A stretch of 64,000 bases of DNA, from contig NZ_JAUOTP010000006.1 of the NCBI RefSeq assembly GCF_030546695.1, positions 1 through 64,000 of the forward strand. The letters run 5' to 3'. Within the stretch, counting starts at the first letter, position 1; the number at the start of each line of letters is the position of its first letter. Of this stretch, positions 32,211 to 40,607 are shown one piece after another. The notes beneath the pieces were generated by a model. That model saw only the letters and a program-made list of their open reading frames with translations, ran no database searches and had not been told where the DNA came from. The position numbers were made by a program, and so were the translations under genes. The DNA is from Sphingomonas natans (GTDB lineage Bacteria; Pseudomonadota; Alphaproteobacteria; Sphingomonadales; Sphingomonadaceae).

Positions 32211-32462
32211 ATGTCAGCATCGAACCGATGGGGTTTCGCTTTGGCGGTCTCGATCGTCGCCTTCGCCTCCGTGCACGCGCAAGCCCCGGGTCCGACGTCA
32301 GACGCGCAGAAGGCTGCGCCGCGAAGAGCGATATTTGCCCGCCAGGGCTCGTTCCACATCGCGCAACCCACACCTTCGCCGACGATAAGTGTCGGCAGCG
32401 CGACGCGGATCGATCTCTCGCTGCGCGAACCGCTGGTCGCCGCGACCAAGGGTGGTCGGTGA
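32211..32462 (+). CDS. Small secreted protein at the head of the transfer operon
   Basis: This protein of about 83 residues has a signal peptide (MSASNRWGFALAVSIVAF, cleaving near AHA-QA) and a basic, Pro-rich mature part without clear domains. The ATG at 32211 is preferred over that at 32205 because GGGAGA is well spaced upstream. The stop overlaps the start of the DsbC-like gene (TGATG), so it is cotranscribed with the transfer genes. No match to a named Tra protein is recognised. Confidence 0.6.
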   Translation: MSASNRWGFALAVSIVAFASVHAQAPGPTSDAQKAAPRRAIFARQGSFHIAQPTPSPTISVGSATRIDLSLREPLVAATKGGR

Positions 32463-33331
32463 TGCGCACGTCCTTCCATCTGGCGCGCGCCGCGGCCTTC
32501 TGCCTGGTTGCGTCGGCAACCCAGAGCCCGTCGCTGGCGGAGCCTGTCGGCAGCGAGGCTGAACTCGCCCAGACGTTGTCGGCCGCGCAGGCCAAGCTCC
32601 ATCAGAGCTTCAGCAATCTGCAGTTCGAGGAATTCGGGCCGGCACCCGTCAAGGGCCCGCTTTATCAGGCGATCGCCGGAGGCAAGGTCCTCTATTTTGC
32701 GCCCGAGAGTGAACACATCCTCTTCGCCGCAATCTACGACAAGAATGGGGTGAACCAGACCGCACTCGCGCAGGAAGCGAGTGTTCGCAAGAAGCTCGGC
32801 GGCATCGATCCTGCCAAGGCGCTGGCGATCGGCCCTGCTGATGCGCCGACCGTGATCGAGTTTACCGATCCCGACTGCCCTTATTGTCAGGCGCTCGAAC
32901 GCTTCTGGGCGAGCAAAGAGGTCGAGGGAAAACGTGTCCGGCGCTTGGTCTATTTCGTCAGCGGCATCCATCCTCAGGCGGCAGCCAAGGCCGAGCACAT
33001 ATTGTGTGCACCTGACCGCCAAGCAGCGTTCAAGGCGCTCTACGCGGGCAATGCGCCGCCCACACTTCTGACCTGCGCTGAAGGCCACGCGAAGGTCGAG
33101 GCCGACGCAGCGCTCGTCCGGTCGATGGGCATTTCCGGCACGCCGACGCTCATTGTCGCTGGGCGGCTCGTGTCGGGATTTCAGCAGGCCGAGCTCGAAG
33201 CGTTCCTGGCGGAGCCGAAGAAGACCGCCGAACTGCCGCGCCAGTCCCACGGGATTGCTGCGGTCGCTCCGCAGCTTTCCGGCGGTCCGCCCGCACCATC
33301 CGAGCAGCTTCCGGTGCCAGCAAAGCGCTGA
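32462..33331 (+). CDS. DsbC-like periplasmic disulfide isomerase of the transfer system
   Basis: This 289-residue protein has a signal peptide (about 1-26) and an N-terminal dimerisation-like region (about 30-115). A thioredoxin-fold domain carries C139-P-Y-C142 (FTDPDCPYCQALERF) and a cis-Pro loop (SGTPTLIVAG). It should shuffle disulfide bonds of Cys-rich transfer proteins such as TraU and TraN in the periplasm. DsbC homologues are common at the start of F-type clusters in many alpha- and gammaproteobacterial elements. A Pro/Ala-rich tail extends beyond the fold. Confidence 0.88.
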   Translation: MRTSFHLARAAAFCLVASATQSPSLAEPVGSEAELAQTLSAAQAKLHQSFSNLQFEEFGPAPVKGPLYQAIAGGKVLYFAPESEHILFAAIYDKNGVNQTALAQEASVRKKLGGIDPAKALAIGPADAPTVIEFTDPDCPYCQALERFWASKEVEGKRVRRLVYFVSGIHPQAAAKAEHILCAPDRQAAFKALYAGNAPPTLLTCAEGHAKVEADAALVRSMGISGTPTLIVAGRLVSGFQQAELEAFLAEPKKTAELPRQSHGIAAVAPQLSGGPPAPSEQLPVPAKR

Positions 33332-33369
33332 TCGCCGGCGACCCGAATACCGATGGCGACGCGCTCCAC

Positions 33370-33444
33370 GGGGAGCCGTCCAACGCCGCCGTCGGCCGCC
33401 ACCAACCTTCGGCGGGTGGCCATGCAAAAGCCGGACGGCTCCCC
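33370..33444 (+). promoter_or_regulatory. Large inverted repeat upstream of the pilin gene
   Basis: GGGGAGCCGTCC (33370-33381) and GGACGGCTCCCC (33433-33444) are perfect 12-bp complements enclosing 51 bases, which themselves can form an inner stem (CCGCCG with CGGCGG). It fills the gap between the DsbC-like and pilin genes, ending 22 bases before the pilin start. It may stabilise pilin mRNA or act as a processing or attenuation structure; a T-run is absent, so it is not a standard terminator. Confidence 0.6.
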
Positions 33445-33466
33445 ATCGAGCGGAGGGTAAGTCATC

Positions 33467-33781
33467 ATGGTCAGGAAAATCGGTCGGCACGTCATCTCGG
33501 TCGCCAATGTCGGCGTGCCGTTGGCGGCATTCGCTTTTGTCGGCGGCGGCGCGCACGCATTCACGGCGCCTGCGGTCGGCGATCTCGGATATGACATCTA
33601 CGACATTGTCGTAAACAAGGGCGTGAAGGGACCGCTTGGCTTCGTTGGCGGCGTCGCGGCCTTCCTGTTCGGCGTCTCGCGGCTCTTCTCGAACGTGATG
33701 GTCGGCATCCCGACCATCGTCGCTGCGGTCTGCCTCATCAAATCGGACACGATCCTCCAGACCTTCGGGATGGTGATCTGA
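33467..33781 (+). CDS. traA: Conjugative pilin, TraA-like
   Basis: This 104-residue small membrane protein has a signal-like first segment (about 12-32) with GGGAHAF as a plausible cleavage region. Two later hydrophobic stretches (about 58-76 and 80-95) are separated by a short basic loop, as in F-type pilins inserted in the inner membrane before assembly. Position immediately upstream of TraL-TraE-TraK-TraB supports the call. Sequence identity to F TraA is not expected to be high and was not tested. The ribosome binding site GGAGGG is well placed. A structured leader precedes it, consistent with high or specially controlled expression. Confidence 0.75.
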   Translation: MVRKIGRHVISVANVGVPLAAFAFVGGGAHAFTAPAVGDLGYDIYDIVVNKGVKGPLGFVGGVAAFLFGVSRLFSNVMVGIPTIVAAVCLIKSDTILQTFGMVI

Positions 33782-33901
33782 CGTCGTCGCGGGTGCCGGG
33801 CCGCGCGAGGCGGCCCGTGCCCGCTCCCGAGCCGGGCCTTCCAGTCCCGGATCCTGACAACCCGCTCGGTCGGGCTGTCTTGAAGCAGGAGGAGAAGAGC
33901 G

Positions 33902-34168
33902 TTGGACGAGCGTCTGCCCCAATATCTTCACCGTCCCGTCCAGATCCTCTGGTTCGGTTCGGACGAGTTCATATTGGTCATGTCGACCATCTTCGTCGCC
34001 GTCATCGTCGGTGGGGTGATCGGCTGGACTTTGCTCGGCGCTCTTCTCCTTTTCATCCCTTGGAAGCGGACCAAGCCGCGCGGGTTCATCCCGCATCTCG
34101 CTTGGCGCTGGGGCCTGCTTCGTTTCCGTCATTATCCGGGTCCGACCCAGACCCGCTTCTACGAGTGA
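33902..34168 (+). CDS. traL: Pilus assembly protein TraL
   Basis: This 88-residue protein has two closely spaced membrane segments (about 22-40 and 42-54). The family text YLHRPVQILWF, then RTKPRGFIPHLAWRWG and a short tail ending in RFYE identifies TraL, a small inner-membrane protein needed for F-pilus tip assembly. I chose a TTG start at 33902 because AGGAGG lies 10 bases upstream and the family begins a few residues before this point. A 120-base gap separates it from the pilin gene. It is directly followed by TraE. Confidence 0.88.
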   Translation: MDERLPQYLHRPVQILWFGSDEFILVMSTIFVAVIVGGVIGWTLLGALLLFIPWKRTKPRGFIPHLAWRWGLLRFRHYPGPTQTRFYE

Positions 34169-34176
34169 GGCGCGAG

Positions 34177-34809
34177 ATGCTTTTCTCCAAGCGCGCGTCG
34201 GTCGCGGCGGACCCGCTGCTGGGCAAGCCGGCGAGCTGGGGCATCCATCGCTATCTGCAGGGATCCTCCAATCTCTTCGAGGAGAACCGACTGCTCAAGG
34301 CAGCGATCCTAGGTCTGTTCGGGATCACCGCCGTGCTCGGGCTCGTCATCTACACCTCGAACCAGAACCAGCGGACGGTGGTCGTGCCCTTTGGCACCGG
34401 CGGCGATCTCTATGTGACCGGCAGCACGCCGTCCGACGCCTATCTGCGGGTCATGACGCGCAACGTGGTCGCGCTCGCCGGCACTTATTCGGCTTACTCC
34501 GCAGACCGCCAGTTCCAGGAGCTGCTCTCGATCACGCACCCTTCCGCTTATGGAGGGCTGCGCGACAGCCTGAACCAGATCCTCGACGAGCTTGCCGACA
34601 ATCCGACGCTGTCGATCGCGAGCTATATTCGACCCGATCAGCCGGTCATGACGACGTCGAGCTCGATCCTCGTGCCGATCGAGAAGGTCCGCGTCATCGG
34701 CGGCGTCATCCGCAAATTCCGCGGCAATCTGCGGATTGGCTACGTAATCGAGAATGGTCGCTTCTGGCTCACCTCCCTGCACGAGGAGAATTTCGATGCC
34801 GATCGTTGA
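34177..34809 (+). CDS. traE: Pilus assembly protein TraE
   Basis: The protein has about 210 residues. An N-terminal cytoplasmic stretch of 45 residues, one membrane helix (about 46-65, ILGLFGITAVLGLVIYTS) and a periplasmic domain follow the VirB8-like TraE plan (ITHPSAYGGLRDSLNQIL, RVIGGVIRKFRGNLRIGYVI). TraE is a core scaffold of the F-type assembly at the inner membrane. The ATG at 34177 is used because the upstream in-frame text belongs to the TraL region. The 3' end overlaps TraK by 14 bases, indicating tight coupling. Confidence 0.9.
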   Translation: MLFSKRASVAADPLLGKPASWGIHRYLQGSSNLFEENRLLKAAILGLFGITAVLGLVIYTSNQNQRTVVVPFGTGGDLYVTGSTPSDAYLRVMTRNVVALAGTYSAYSADRQFQELLSITHPSAYGGLRDSLNQILDELADNPTLSIASYIRPDQPVMTTSSSILVPIEKVRVIGGVIRKFRGNLRIGYVIENGRFWLTSLHEENFDADR

Positions 34810-35587
34810 TGCCGCCGCCCCCCGGCGCACTCGCGTCAGGCTGGCGCTGCTCGGCGCCCTCGTCGCTTTCATCCCGTCGGTCGCGACGATCGCCCAGCCG
34901 ATCACCGCGCTGCCCGACCAGACAAGCAGCCTGCGCCTGTCCAATCACGATCTCAATCATGTCGTCTGTCAGGGCGGCGAGATCGAGGACGTCAAATATT
35001 CGGCCGAGAAGGCGATCGCGGTCGAGCGCGGCGGCGCCGATGCCTGGATCAAGTTTTTGGTGAAGGAGATCGACAGCGAGGGGATCGCCACGCGCACCTT
35101 CGCGACCGAACCGTCGGAATTCTTCATCACCTGCAATGGCGCGGTCTATCCGCTCTATGCCGAGCCCTCCGACATCCCGGCGCAGACCGTCATTCTCGTG
35201 CCGGGCGCCGTCCAGCGCGCCCGAGCCAACAGCGAGTTGCTGGGGCCGCTGGTCGAGGAAGAGCGGGCGGTCTCGATCACGCTATCGATGCTGCAGGACC
35301 GGATTCCGGCCAGCTTCTCTGAAGTCGCGCCGGCCGCGCATGAGCTGATGCTCCCGGCCTATCCCGAGCTGCTCCTTCGCGAGCGCCGCCGCATCTCGGT
35401 CAATGGGTCGGGCCTATCGGCGAGCGAGTATCTCGTGCGCGCGAGCACCGCGCACCTGCTCGATGAGCGCGCATTCCTGCTGTCCTCGCTCGGCGCCCAC
35501 ATCTTCACGGTCACGCTCGATCGAATCGACCTGCGCGCCGGCGACACGGCGCGGCTGATCATCGTTCGTCGCGGAGGTGGGCAATGA
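34796..35587 (+). CDS. traK: Secretin-like outer-membrane assembly protein TraK
   Basis: This 263-residue exported protein has a signal peptide (about 1-33, ending in ATIAQP). The body shows TraK features: ISFNDLNHVVCQGG-like text (here SNHDLNHVVCQGGEI), EFFITCNGAVYPLY and AHELMLPAYP. In the F system, TraK forms an outer-membrane ring with the TraV lipoprotein and is bridged to the inner membrane by TraB. A stop/start overlap (ATGA) couples it to TraB. The start lies inside the end of TraE. Confidence 0.88.
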   Translation: MPIVDAAAPRRTRVRLALLGALVAFIPSVATIAQPITALPDQTSSLRLSNHDLNHVVCQGGEIEDVKYSAEKAIAVERGGADAWIKFLVKEIDSEGIATRTFATEPSEFFITCNGAVYPLYAEPSDIPAQTVILVPGAVQRARANSELLGPLVEEERAVSITLSMLQDRIPASFSEVAPAAHELMLPAYPELLLRERRRISVNGSGLSASEYLVRASTAHLLDERAFLLSSLGAHIFTVTLDRIDLRAGDTARLIIVRRGGGQ

Positions 35588-36894
35588 ACCCAGACGACGA
35601 CGACCGCGACCGCGGCGATTTCGAGCCCGGCGCGCCCCGCGCGCAGGCCGATGCCGGCGAGGCCTCCCCGGCTGTCGGCTCGGAGACGCTGCGCGCGCGA
35701 TGGGCACGCCTGACCTCGACCCAGCAACTGCGCGCCAAGCAGGTTGGCGTTGCGGCCGCGATCGCAGTACTCGGTTACGGTCTTTATTCCGCGAGCGGTT
35801 CGGACGCTCCGGTCGAGACAGCACCGGCCGCATCCAAACTCGACATGGGTGCAGGCCTTCGCGGCGACAGCCTGGAAGTGAAGTTGCGCGGCGATCTGCG
35901 CAAGGTGCTCGACGGCCAGCAGATGCTCGGCGAGCGGGTGACCGCGATCGAGGAAGGCAAGACGCCGCTTGCGGGACACGGACCGTCCGGCTCGCCTCTG
36001 GCGAGTGATGACGGCCCCTTGCCGCCCGCCCTGCCGGGTAGCCCGCCCGAACTGCCGATCCCACCATCGCCCGCCGAGATTGCCAGTGCGGACGGCAGCC
36101 TGCCGCCACCACCCCCGGGCGCGCTGACGCCGCCAGCCCCGCCCCCGCCGCCCGTCGAGAAAATCGTCGGCGCGATCGGGCAGGCGACCACGCCGATGGT
36201 CCCTAAGGAGGGCGCCCCCGGCACCGGGACCGGCTCCAAAAAAAAGAGTCGGACGATCTATTTGCCGCCTGGTTTCATGAAGGCGCGACTGCTGACGGGG
36301 ATCGACGCGCTCGCCAGCCGCGACGCGACGTCCAACCCGGAGCCGATCATCGCCCGGGTCCAGGCGCCGGCGGTACTGCCCAATGACGTCAAGGCGAACC
36401 TCTCCGGCTGCTTCGTCATCGGCAACGCGACGGGCAGCCTCGCGAAGGAGCGCGTGGAGATTCAGCTCGTGTCGTTAAGCTGCGTCGATTTCGACGAGCA
36501 TTCGGTCGTCGACCAGCCGGTCAAAGGCTTCTTTGTCGATGCGGACGGCAAGAAGGGCCTCTCGGGCAAGGTCGTGACCCGCGCCGGCGCGGCGCTGGCG
36601 CGGACTTTCATCGCCGGCACGCTGAGCGGCATGGCGCAGACGGTCGAGAATACCTTTGGGCAGACCTCGACCTCGGCGCTGGGCACGGTCCGCACGCTCG
36701 ACGCTGGCGACGCGGCCAAAACGGGCATCGCCGGCGGGCTTGGCCGGTCATCGGACAAGCTGACCGACTTCTATCTCGACCTGGCCCGCCAGGCCGGCCC
36801 GATCGTCGAGGTCGGCGCTGCCAAGGACGTGGTCGTGGTCATCCAGGAGGGCGTCACCCTCGAGATCAAGCCATCGGCGGGGAGCAAATTCTGA
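35584..36894 (+). CDS. traB: Core channel protein TraB (VirB10-like)
   Basis: The protein has 436 residues. A short cytoplasmic N-terminus, one membrane helix (about 55-75) and a long Pro-rich periplasmic linker (about 140-210) lead to a VirB10/TrbI-type beta-barrel domain (about 225-430). That domain reads YLPPGFMKARLLTGIDA, then CFVIGNATGSLAKERVEIQL and VVVIQEGVTLEIKPS. It spans both membranes of the transfer channel and links TraK/TraV to inner components. The stop overlaps the TraV start (TGATG). The length is typical of the family. Confidence 0.93.
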   Translation: MNPDDDDRDRGDFEPGAPRAQADAGEASPAVGSETLRARWARLTSTQQLRAKQVGVAAAIAVLGYGLYSASGSDAPVETAPAASKLDMGAGLRGDSLEVKLRGDLRKVLDGQQMLGERVTAIEEGKTPLAGHGPSGSPLASDDGPLPPALPGSPPELPIPPSPAEIASADGSLPPPPPGALTPPAPPPPPVEKIVGAIGQATTPMVPKEGAPGTGTGSKKKSRTIYLPPGFMKARLLTGIDALASRDATSNPEPIIARVQAPAVLPNDVKANLSGCFVIGNATGSLAKERVEIQLVSLSCVDFDEHSVVDQPVKGFFVDADGKKGLSGKVVTRAGAALARTFIAGTLSGMAQTVENTFGQTSTSALGTVRTLDAGDAAKTGIAGGLGRSSDKLTDFYLDLARQAGPIVEVGAAKDVVVVIQEGVTLEIKPSAGSKF

Positions 36895-37529
36895 TGGAAA
36901 GCCGTCCCTATCGCGGCCGCATGCACCCCGCGCTGCGAGGCCTTGCGCTCCTGTCGTCGCTCACTTTGCTGCCGTCCTGCACGACGGTCGGATCGATGAT
37001 GTCGCCTTATTCCGAGAAGTTCAGCTGCAAGAATGAAGACCACGGACAATGCATCCATCCGGACGAGGCCTATGCCGACGCTGTCGCCGGTCGCGCATCG
37101 CATTCAGACCCTCGGGTCACCAACGATCGCAAGCTTCTTCGCGACGGTGACGGGGAAAAGGCGTCAGCTCCTAGCGGCACCGACGCGGCTCACCACAAGG
37201 CGGATGCGCCGCCGGCGACGGCATTCGTCGGCTACCGCGACAGCGTCTACCGCGAGCTCCAGGGCCTGATTGACGCGCCGGTCACGCCGATGCTGAGATC
37301 ACCCCGCACGGTGCGAACATTGATCCTGCCTTATGCCGATCGGCAGCGGCCGGACCGGCTCTACATGCCGCGCTACGTCTATTCGATCCTGGAAGCGCCG
37401 AGCTGGGTCGTCGGTGACTATCTGGTCAATCCGGTCTCGCCCGCGGCCACCGCTCCGGTGCTGGGTCAGGTCCAGGACAAGCCGACCGAGTACACGCCCG
37501 CCGCCGACAATGCGGAGCCGCAGCCATGA
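36894..37529 (+). CDS. traV: Outer-membrane lipoprotein TraV
   Basis: This 211-residue lipoprotein has a signal peptide ending in the lipobox LLPSC, so Cys29 should carry lipid. The mature part has the TraV signature MSPYSEKFSCKN, with two further Cys (about 46 and 54), and a later segment RTLILPYADRQRPDRLY and PRYVYSILEAPSWVVGDYL. TraV anchors the core complex in the outer membrane with TraK. The start overlaps TraB and the end overlaps TraC (ATGA). Confidence 0.9.
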   Translation: MESRPYRGRMHPALRGLALLSSLTLLPSCTTVGSMMSPYSEKFSCKNEDHGQCIHPDEAYADAVAGRASHSDPRVTNDRKLLRDGDGEKASAPSGTDAAHHKADAPPATAFVGYRDSVYRELQGLIDAPVTPMLRSPRTVRTLILPYADRQRPDRLYMPRYVYSILEAPSWVVGDYLVNPVSPAATAPVLGQVQDKPTEYTPAADNAEPQP

Positions 37530-40045
37530 TGGCGTTCGGAGCGCATCATGGCGGAGGGCTGACACTTGCGCGGCTGCGTCAGAGCGTCGCGCGTGATCGC
37601 TTCTCCGATTTCCTGCCGATGGTCGCCTGGGACGAGGGCGAAGAGGCCTTCCTCTGCATCGACGATGGCTTCGGTTATGCGTGGGAGCTCGTGCCCTCGG
37701 CCTATATGTTCGCGCACGTTCACCAGGCCCTGCTCGGCCTGCTCAACATCCACTTCGCAGCCGGCACCGTCCTCCAGATCCACAGCTTTGCGGATCCGCA
37801 GATCGATGCTGCGCTCGATGCCTTCCTCGACCTCAAGGCGCGGCCAGACCCGCTGATCCAGGCGTCCGCGCGGCGGACCGCCGACTATCTGCGTGGCGGG
37901 CGCCACGGTCTCGGTGCGCTCCACGGCATACCCCTGCGCGACTTTCGGACGATCCTGTCCGTGAAGACGCGGCGCCCGATGCCCCGCGATCTCAAGCGCC
38001 AGATCGAGGAGCAACTCGATAAGCTCGGCATCGTGAAATTGGCGCCCGAGGCCGTGATCGCCTTCTACCGGCGGATATTCAACGGCGTGTTCGCAAGCGC
38101 CCCGGGCGTGTTCCACGCGAGCCTGTCGGCAGATGGCTCGGCGCCCCCGATCCGCAAGCAGATCATCGATGCGGGACCCGACCTGATCTTCGATGGGCCG
38201 GAGGTCATTCTCGGCAATCAGGTCGCGCGCTGCCTGACGCCCAAGTCGCCCGCACGTCGCATATCGGCCGAGCGCGCCAATCGGCTGACCGGCGGTATGC
38301 GGGGCAGTGCCGAGGATAGCGACCAGATCGGGGGCCCGTTCCTCTACACGCTCAACATCCTGTTCGATCATTCGGCGTTCGAGATCCACAAGCGCGCGCA
38401 GGTCCTATCAGCCCAGAAAGCGGCCGGCAGCTTTGCGGTCGAGGTCGGTAAGCAGATCGAGGAGATTGGCTGGATCCTCGACGAGGCCGGCAACAGCAAG
38501 TTCGTCCGCGTCATTCCAACGGTCTGGGTGTTCGGACGCGACGCCGCGCATGCCCGCGACATGTCGGCGCGCGCCAAGCGCCTATGGGAAAGCGAGCCCC
38601 TGCCTTTCATGATGCAGGAGGAAAGCTACCTCAATCCCATCCTGTTGCCGATGAGCCTGCCGTTCGGTCTCTATCCCGACACGCGCACGATGCGGATGCT
38701 CGAACGCGATTTCCGCGTCCCCGTGAAGGCGGCAGTCCTGATGACGCCGATCCAGACCGACTTCCGCGGCGGCGGGCGCCCTGCCCTCCTTTATGCCGGG
38801 CGCAAGGGCCAGCTCGTCACGCTCGACCTGTTCGATCCCCGGATCAACAATTACAATTTTATCGTCTCGGCCGAAAGCGGTGCCGGCAAGAGCTTCCTGC
38901 TGAACAATCTGTGCCAGCAATATTATGCGCAAGGCGCACTCATTCGCATCATCGATATCGGCGGGAGCTATCGCAAGCTCTGCACGCTTTGCTCGGGTCG
39001 CTATATCGACGTCGGCGAAGAGCGGCTCGTGCTCAACCCGTTCGACATGGGCTTCGCGCTCGATGGCGAGGACCAGCAGTCGGCGATTTCGATGGCGGTC
39101 GCGATCGTCGCCGAGATGGCAAATGCCGCCACGCGCAAGGGCGTGTCGACGTCGGAATGGAATCTGCTCAAGTCCGCGGTCCAGTGGACGATCAGCGAAG
39201 GCCATGCCGAGGAAGGGATCGACGCCGTTCGCGCCTGGCTCGGCGCCTATCCCGATCTGACGACGACCGAGCTCGACCGGGTCGACCATCTTGTCCCCGT
39301 CGCGCGCGAGCTCGCCTTCAACCTGCGCGATTTCGGCAGCGAGGGCGCTTACGGCCATTTCTTCAACGGGCCGTCGACCTTCAACATCAGCCAGGACGAG
39401 TTCGTCGTGCTCGAGCTCGAGCGCCTGAAGGCGATGCCGGACCTGTTCAACGTCATCGTCATGGTGGTGGTCAACGCCGTTACCCAGGAGCTGTACCTCT
39501 CGGCGCGCGATCGCCCGCGCTTCGTCCTGTGCGACGAAGCCGCGCAGTTCATGACCAAAAGCGAGGGCCAGGATCTCTCGCGCCTCGCCGAAGCCTTCGG
39601 GCAGGGCTACCGCCGCGCGCGCAAATATCAGGGCAGCTTCGGCATCGTCCTGCAGTCGATGAACGACCTGATGCTGTTCGGCGGCACAGGCCAGGTCATC
39701 CTCGAGAATGCGGCGACGCGGTTCCTTCTGCAGGGCTCGACCTACGACAAAGCGGTCGAGAACAAGATCCTCGATTATTCGGGGTTCGTGCTCGACCTGC
39801 TGAAGTCGGTCCGCAACTCGAAGCCTTATTATTCCGAAGTCTTCATCGACTCTCCGCTTGGGCTCGGCATCGCCAGGCTCGTCGTCGATCCTTTCTCCTA
39901 CTGGATCAATACGAGCGCCCCCAATGAGGTCGCGGCGTTCGAGGCGAAATTGCAGGCGGGTCGATCCCCGCTGGAAGCAGTCTGCGAACTGGCCGGTGTC
40001 GATCCGGCCGAGATCCTTGGCCGAACTCGGCAGGCAGCGGCGTGA
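37526..40045 (+). CDS. traC: Transfer ATPase TraC (VirB4-like)
   Basis: This 839-residue cytoplasmic ATPase drives pilus assembly. The N-terminal half carries TraC-type text (FLPMVAWDEGEEAFLCIDDGF). Walker A (ESGAGKSF) lies near 450 and Walker B (VLCDEAAQF) near 670, and later a conserved Arg/Gln region (GQGYRRARKYQGSFGIVLQS) marks the C-terminal RecA lobe. TraC energises pilin extraction and pilus extension. It sits between TraV and small membrane proteins, as in many F-type clusters. The start is coupled to TraV by overlap. Confidence 0.95.
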   Translation: MMAFGAHHGGGLTLARLRQSVARDRFSDFLPMVAWDEGEEAFLCIDDGFGYAWELVPSAYMFAHVHQALLGLLNIHFAAGTVLQIHSFADPQIDAALDAFLDLKARPDPLIQASARRTADYLRGGRHGLGALHGIPLRDFRTILSVKTRRPMPRDLKRQIEEQLDKLGIVKLAPEAVIAFYRRIFNGVFASAPGVFHASLSADGSAPPIRKQIIDAGPDLIFDGPEVILGNQVARCLTPKSPARRISAERANRLTGGMRGSAEDSDQIGGPFLYTLNILFDHSAFEIHKRAQVLSAQKAAGSFAVEVGKQIEEIGWILDEAGNSKFVRVIPTVWVFGRDAAHARDMSARAKRLWESEPLPFMMQEESYLNPILLPMSLPFGLYPDTRTMRMLERDFRVPVKAAVLMTPIQTDFRGGGRPALLYAGRKGQLVTLDLFDPRINNYNFIVSAESGAGKSFLLNNLCQQYYAQGALIRIIDIGGSYRKLCTLCSGRYIDVGEERLVLNPFDMGFALDGEDQQSAISMAVAIVAEMANAATRKGVSTSEWNLLKSAVQWTISEGHAEEGIDAVRAWLGAYPDLTTTELDRVDHLVPVARELAFNLRDFGSEGAYGHFFNGPSTFNISQDEFVVLELERLKAMPDLFNVIVMVVVNAVTQELYLSARDRPRFVLCDEAAQFMTKSEGQDLSRLAEAFGQGYRRARKYQGSFGIVLQSMNDLMLFGGTGQVILENAATRFLLQGSTYDKAVENKILDYSGFVLDLLKSVRNSKPYYSEVFIDSPLGLGIARLVVDPFSYWINTSAPNEVAAFEAKLQAGRSPLEAVCELAGVDPAEILGRTRQAAA

Positions 40046-40374
40046 CCGCGATGGCGCACAAGCCCCATCCCGACCAACTCGCGTTGGATCCGTCAAAGGA
40101 CGCCGCTCTCGAGCGGATAATCGAAGCGCGCGTCGCGATCCGCGCCGAGGCCGATGCGATCCACTGGCGCCTGCGTCTGGTCCTGATCGAGACGTTCCTC
40201 ATGACGAGCCTCGTCCTGGCCGCCGGGCTCGCGCTCGACCAGCCGAAAGGACTCGTCATGCGCGGCGCGGCGGTCGTCGGCGCCGGATGCTTGTTGACCG
40301 GCGCCCTGCTGATCGGCCTCAGCGCGGTGACCGGCCTGCTGCTGTCGCGTGTGCAGAGGTGGTGGCGACCATGA
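40042..40374 (+). CDS. Small membrane protein within the transfer operon
   Basis: The protein has about 110 residues. A helical N-terminal region (about 1-48) is followed by two membrane segments (about 50-65 and 77-100) and a short basic tail. It starts at a GTG overlapping the TraC stop; a second start at 40051 is possible. The stop overlaps the next gene (ATGA). The location between TraC and TraW is where F carries TrbI, a small membrane protein; identity with it is not shown by motif. Confidence 0.65.
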   Translation: MTAMAHKPHPDQLALDPSKDAALERIIEARVAIRAEADAIHWRLRLVLIETFLMTSLVLAAGLALDQPKGLVMRGAAVVGAGCLLTGALLIGLSAVTGLLLSRVQRWWRP

Positions 40375-40607
40375 GGGGCATCCTCTCGCCTCAACCGGCC
40401 CCTTCGACTGCGCGTCTGCTCGTCGGAAGCCACCTCCTGCTCCTCGTCCAGGCGGGACTCGTGCTCGGCAGCTGCGCGCCCCGCGGCACGATCATCTTGA
40501 CCCTCATCGCGGCAGTGACCGTGATTGCCGCCGTCGCGCTCGTCGCCGCGATCATAGGTGAGCCGCCGTCGCCACCAGAGCCTCTCGGAGGCCGTCGCCA
40601 TGGCTGA
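40371..40607 (+). CDS. Small membrane protein before TraW, possible TrbI-like
   Basis: The gene encodes 78 residues with two hydrophobic segments (about 18-36 and 42-62) and a Pro-rich C-terminus. Translational overlaps on both sides (ATGA with the previous stop, and overlap with TraW) argue that it is a genuine operon member. No family signature is recognised, so any equivalence to F TrbI rests on position alone. Confidence 0.55.
   Translation: MRGILSPQPAPSTARLLVGSHLLLLVQAGLVLGSCAPRGTIILTLIAAVTVIAAVALVAAIIGEPPSPPEPLGGRRHG

Noticed and set aside
32192-34132. Long minus-strand open frame across the DsbC, pilin and TraL genes
   Set aside because: Composition is Arg/Asp-rich without domains, while the plus strand holds recognised transfer genes with coupled starts.
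38582-40096. Minus-strand frame of about 500 codons opposite TraC
   Set aside because: TraC on the plus strand has clear Walker motifs; the antisense frame has no motif or ribosome binding site.
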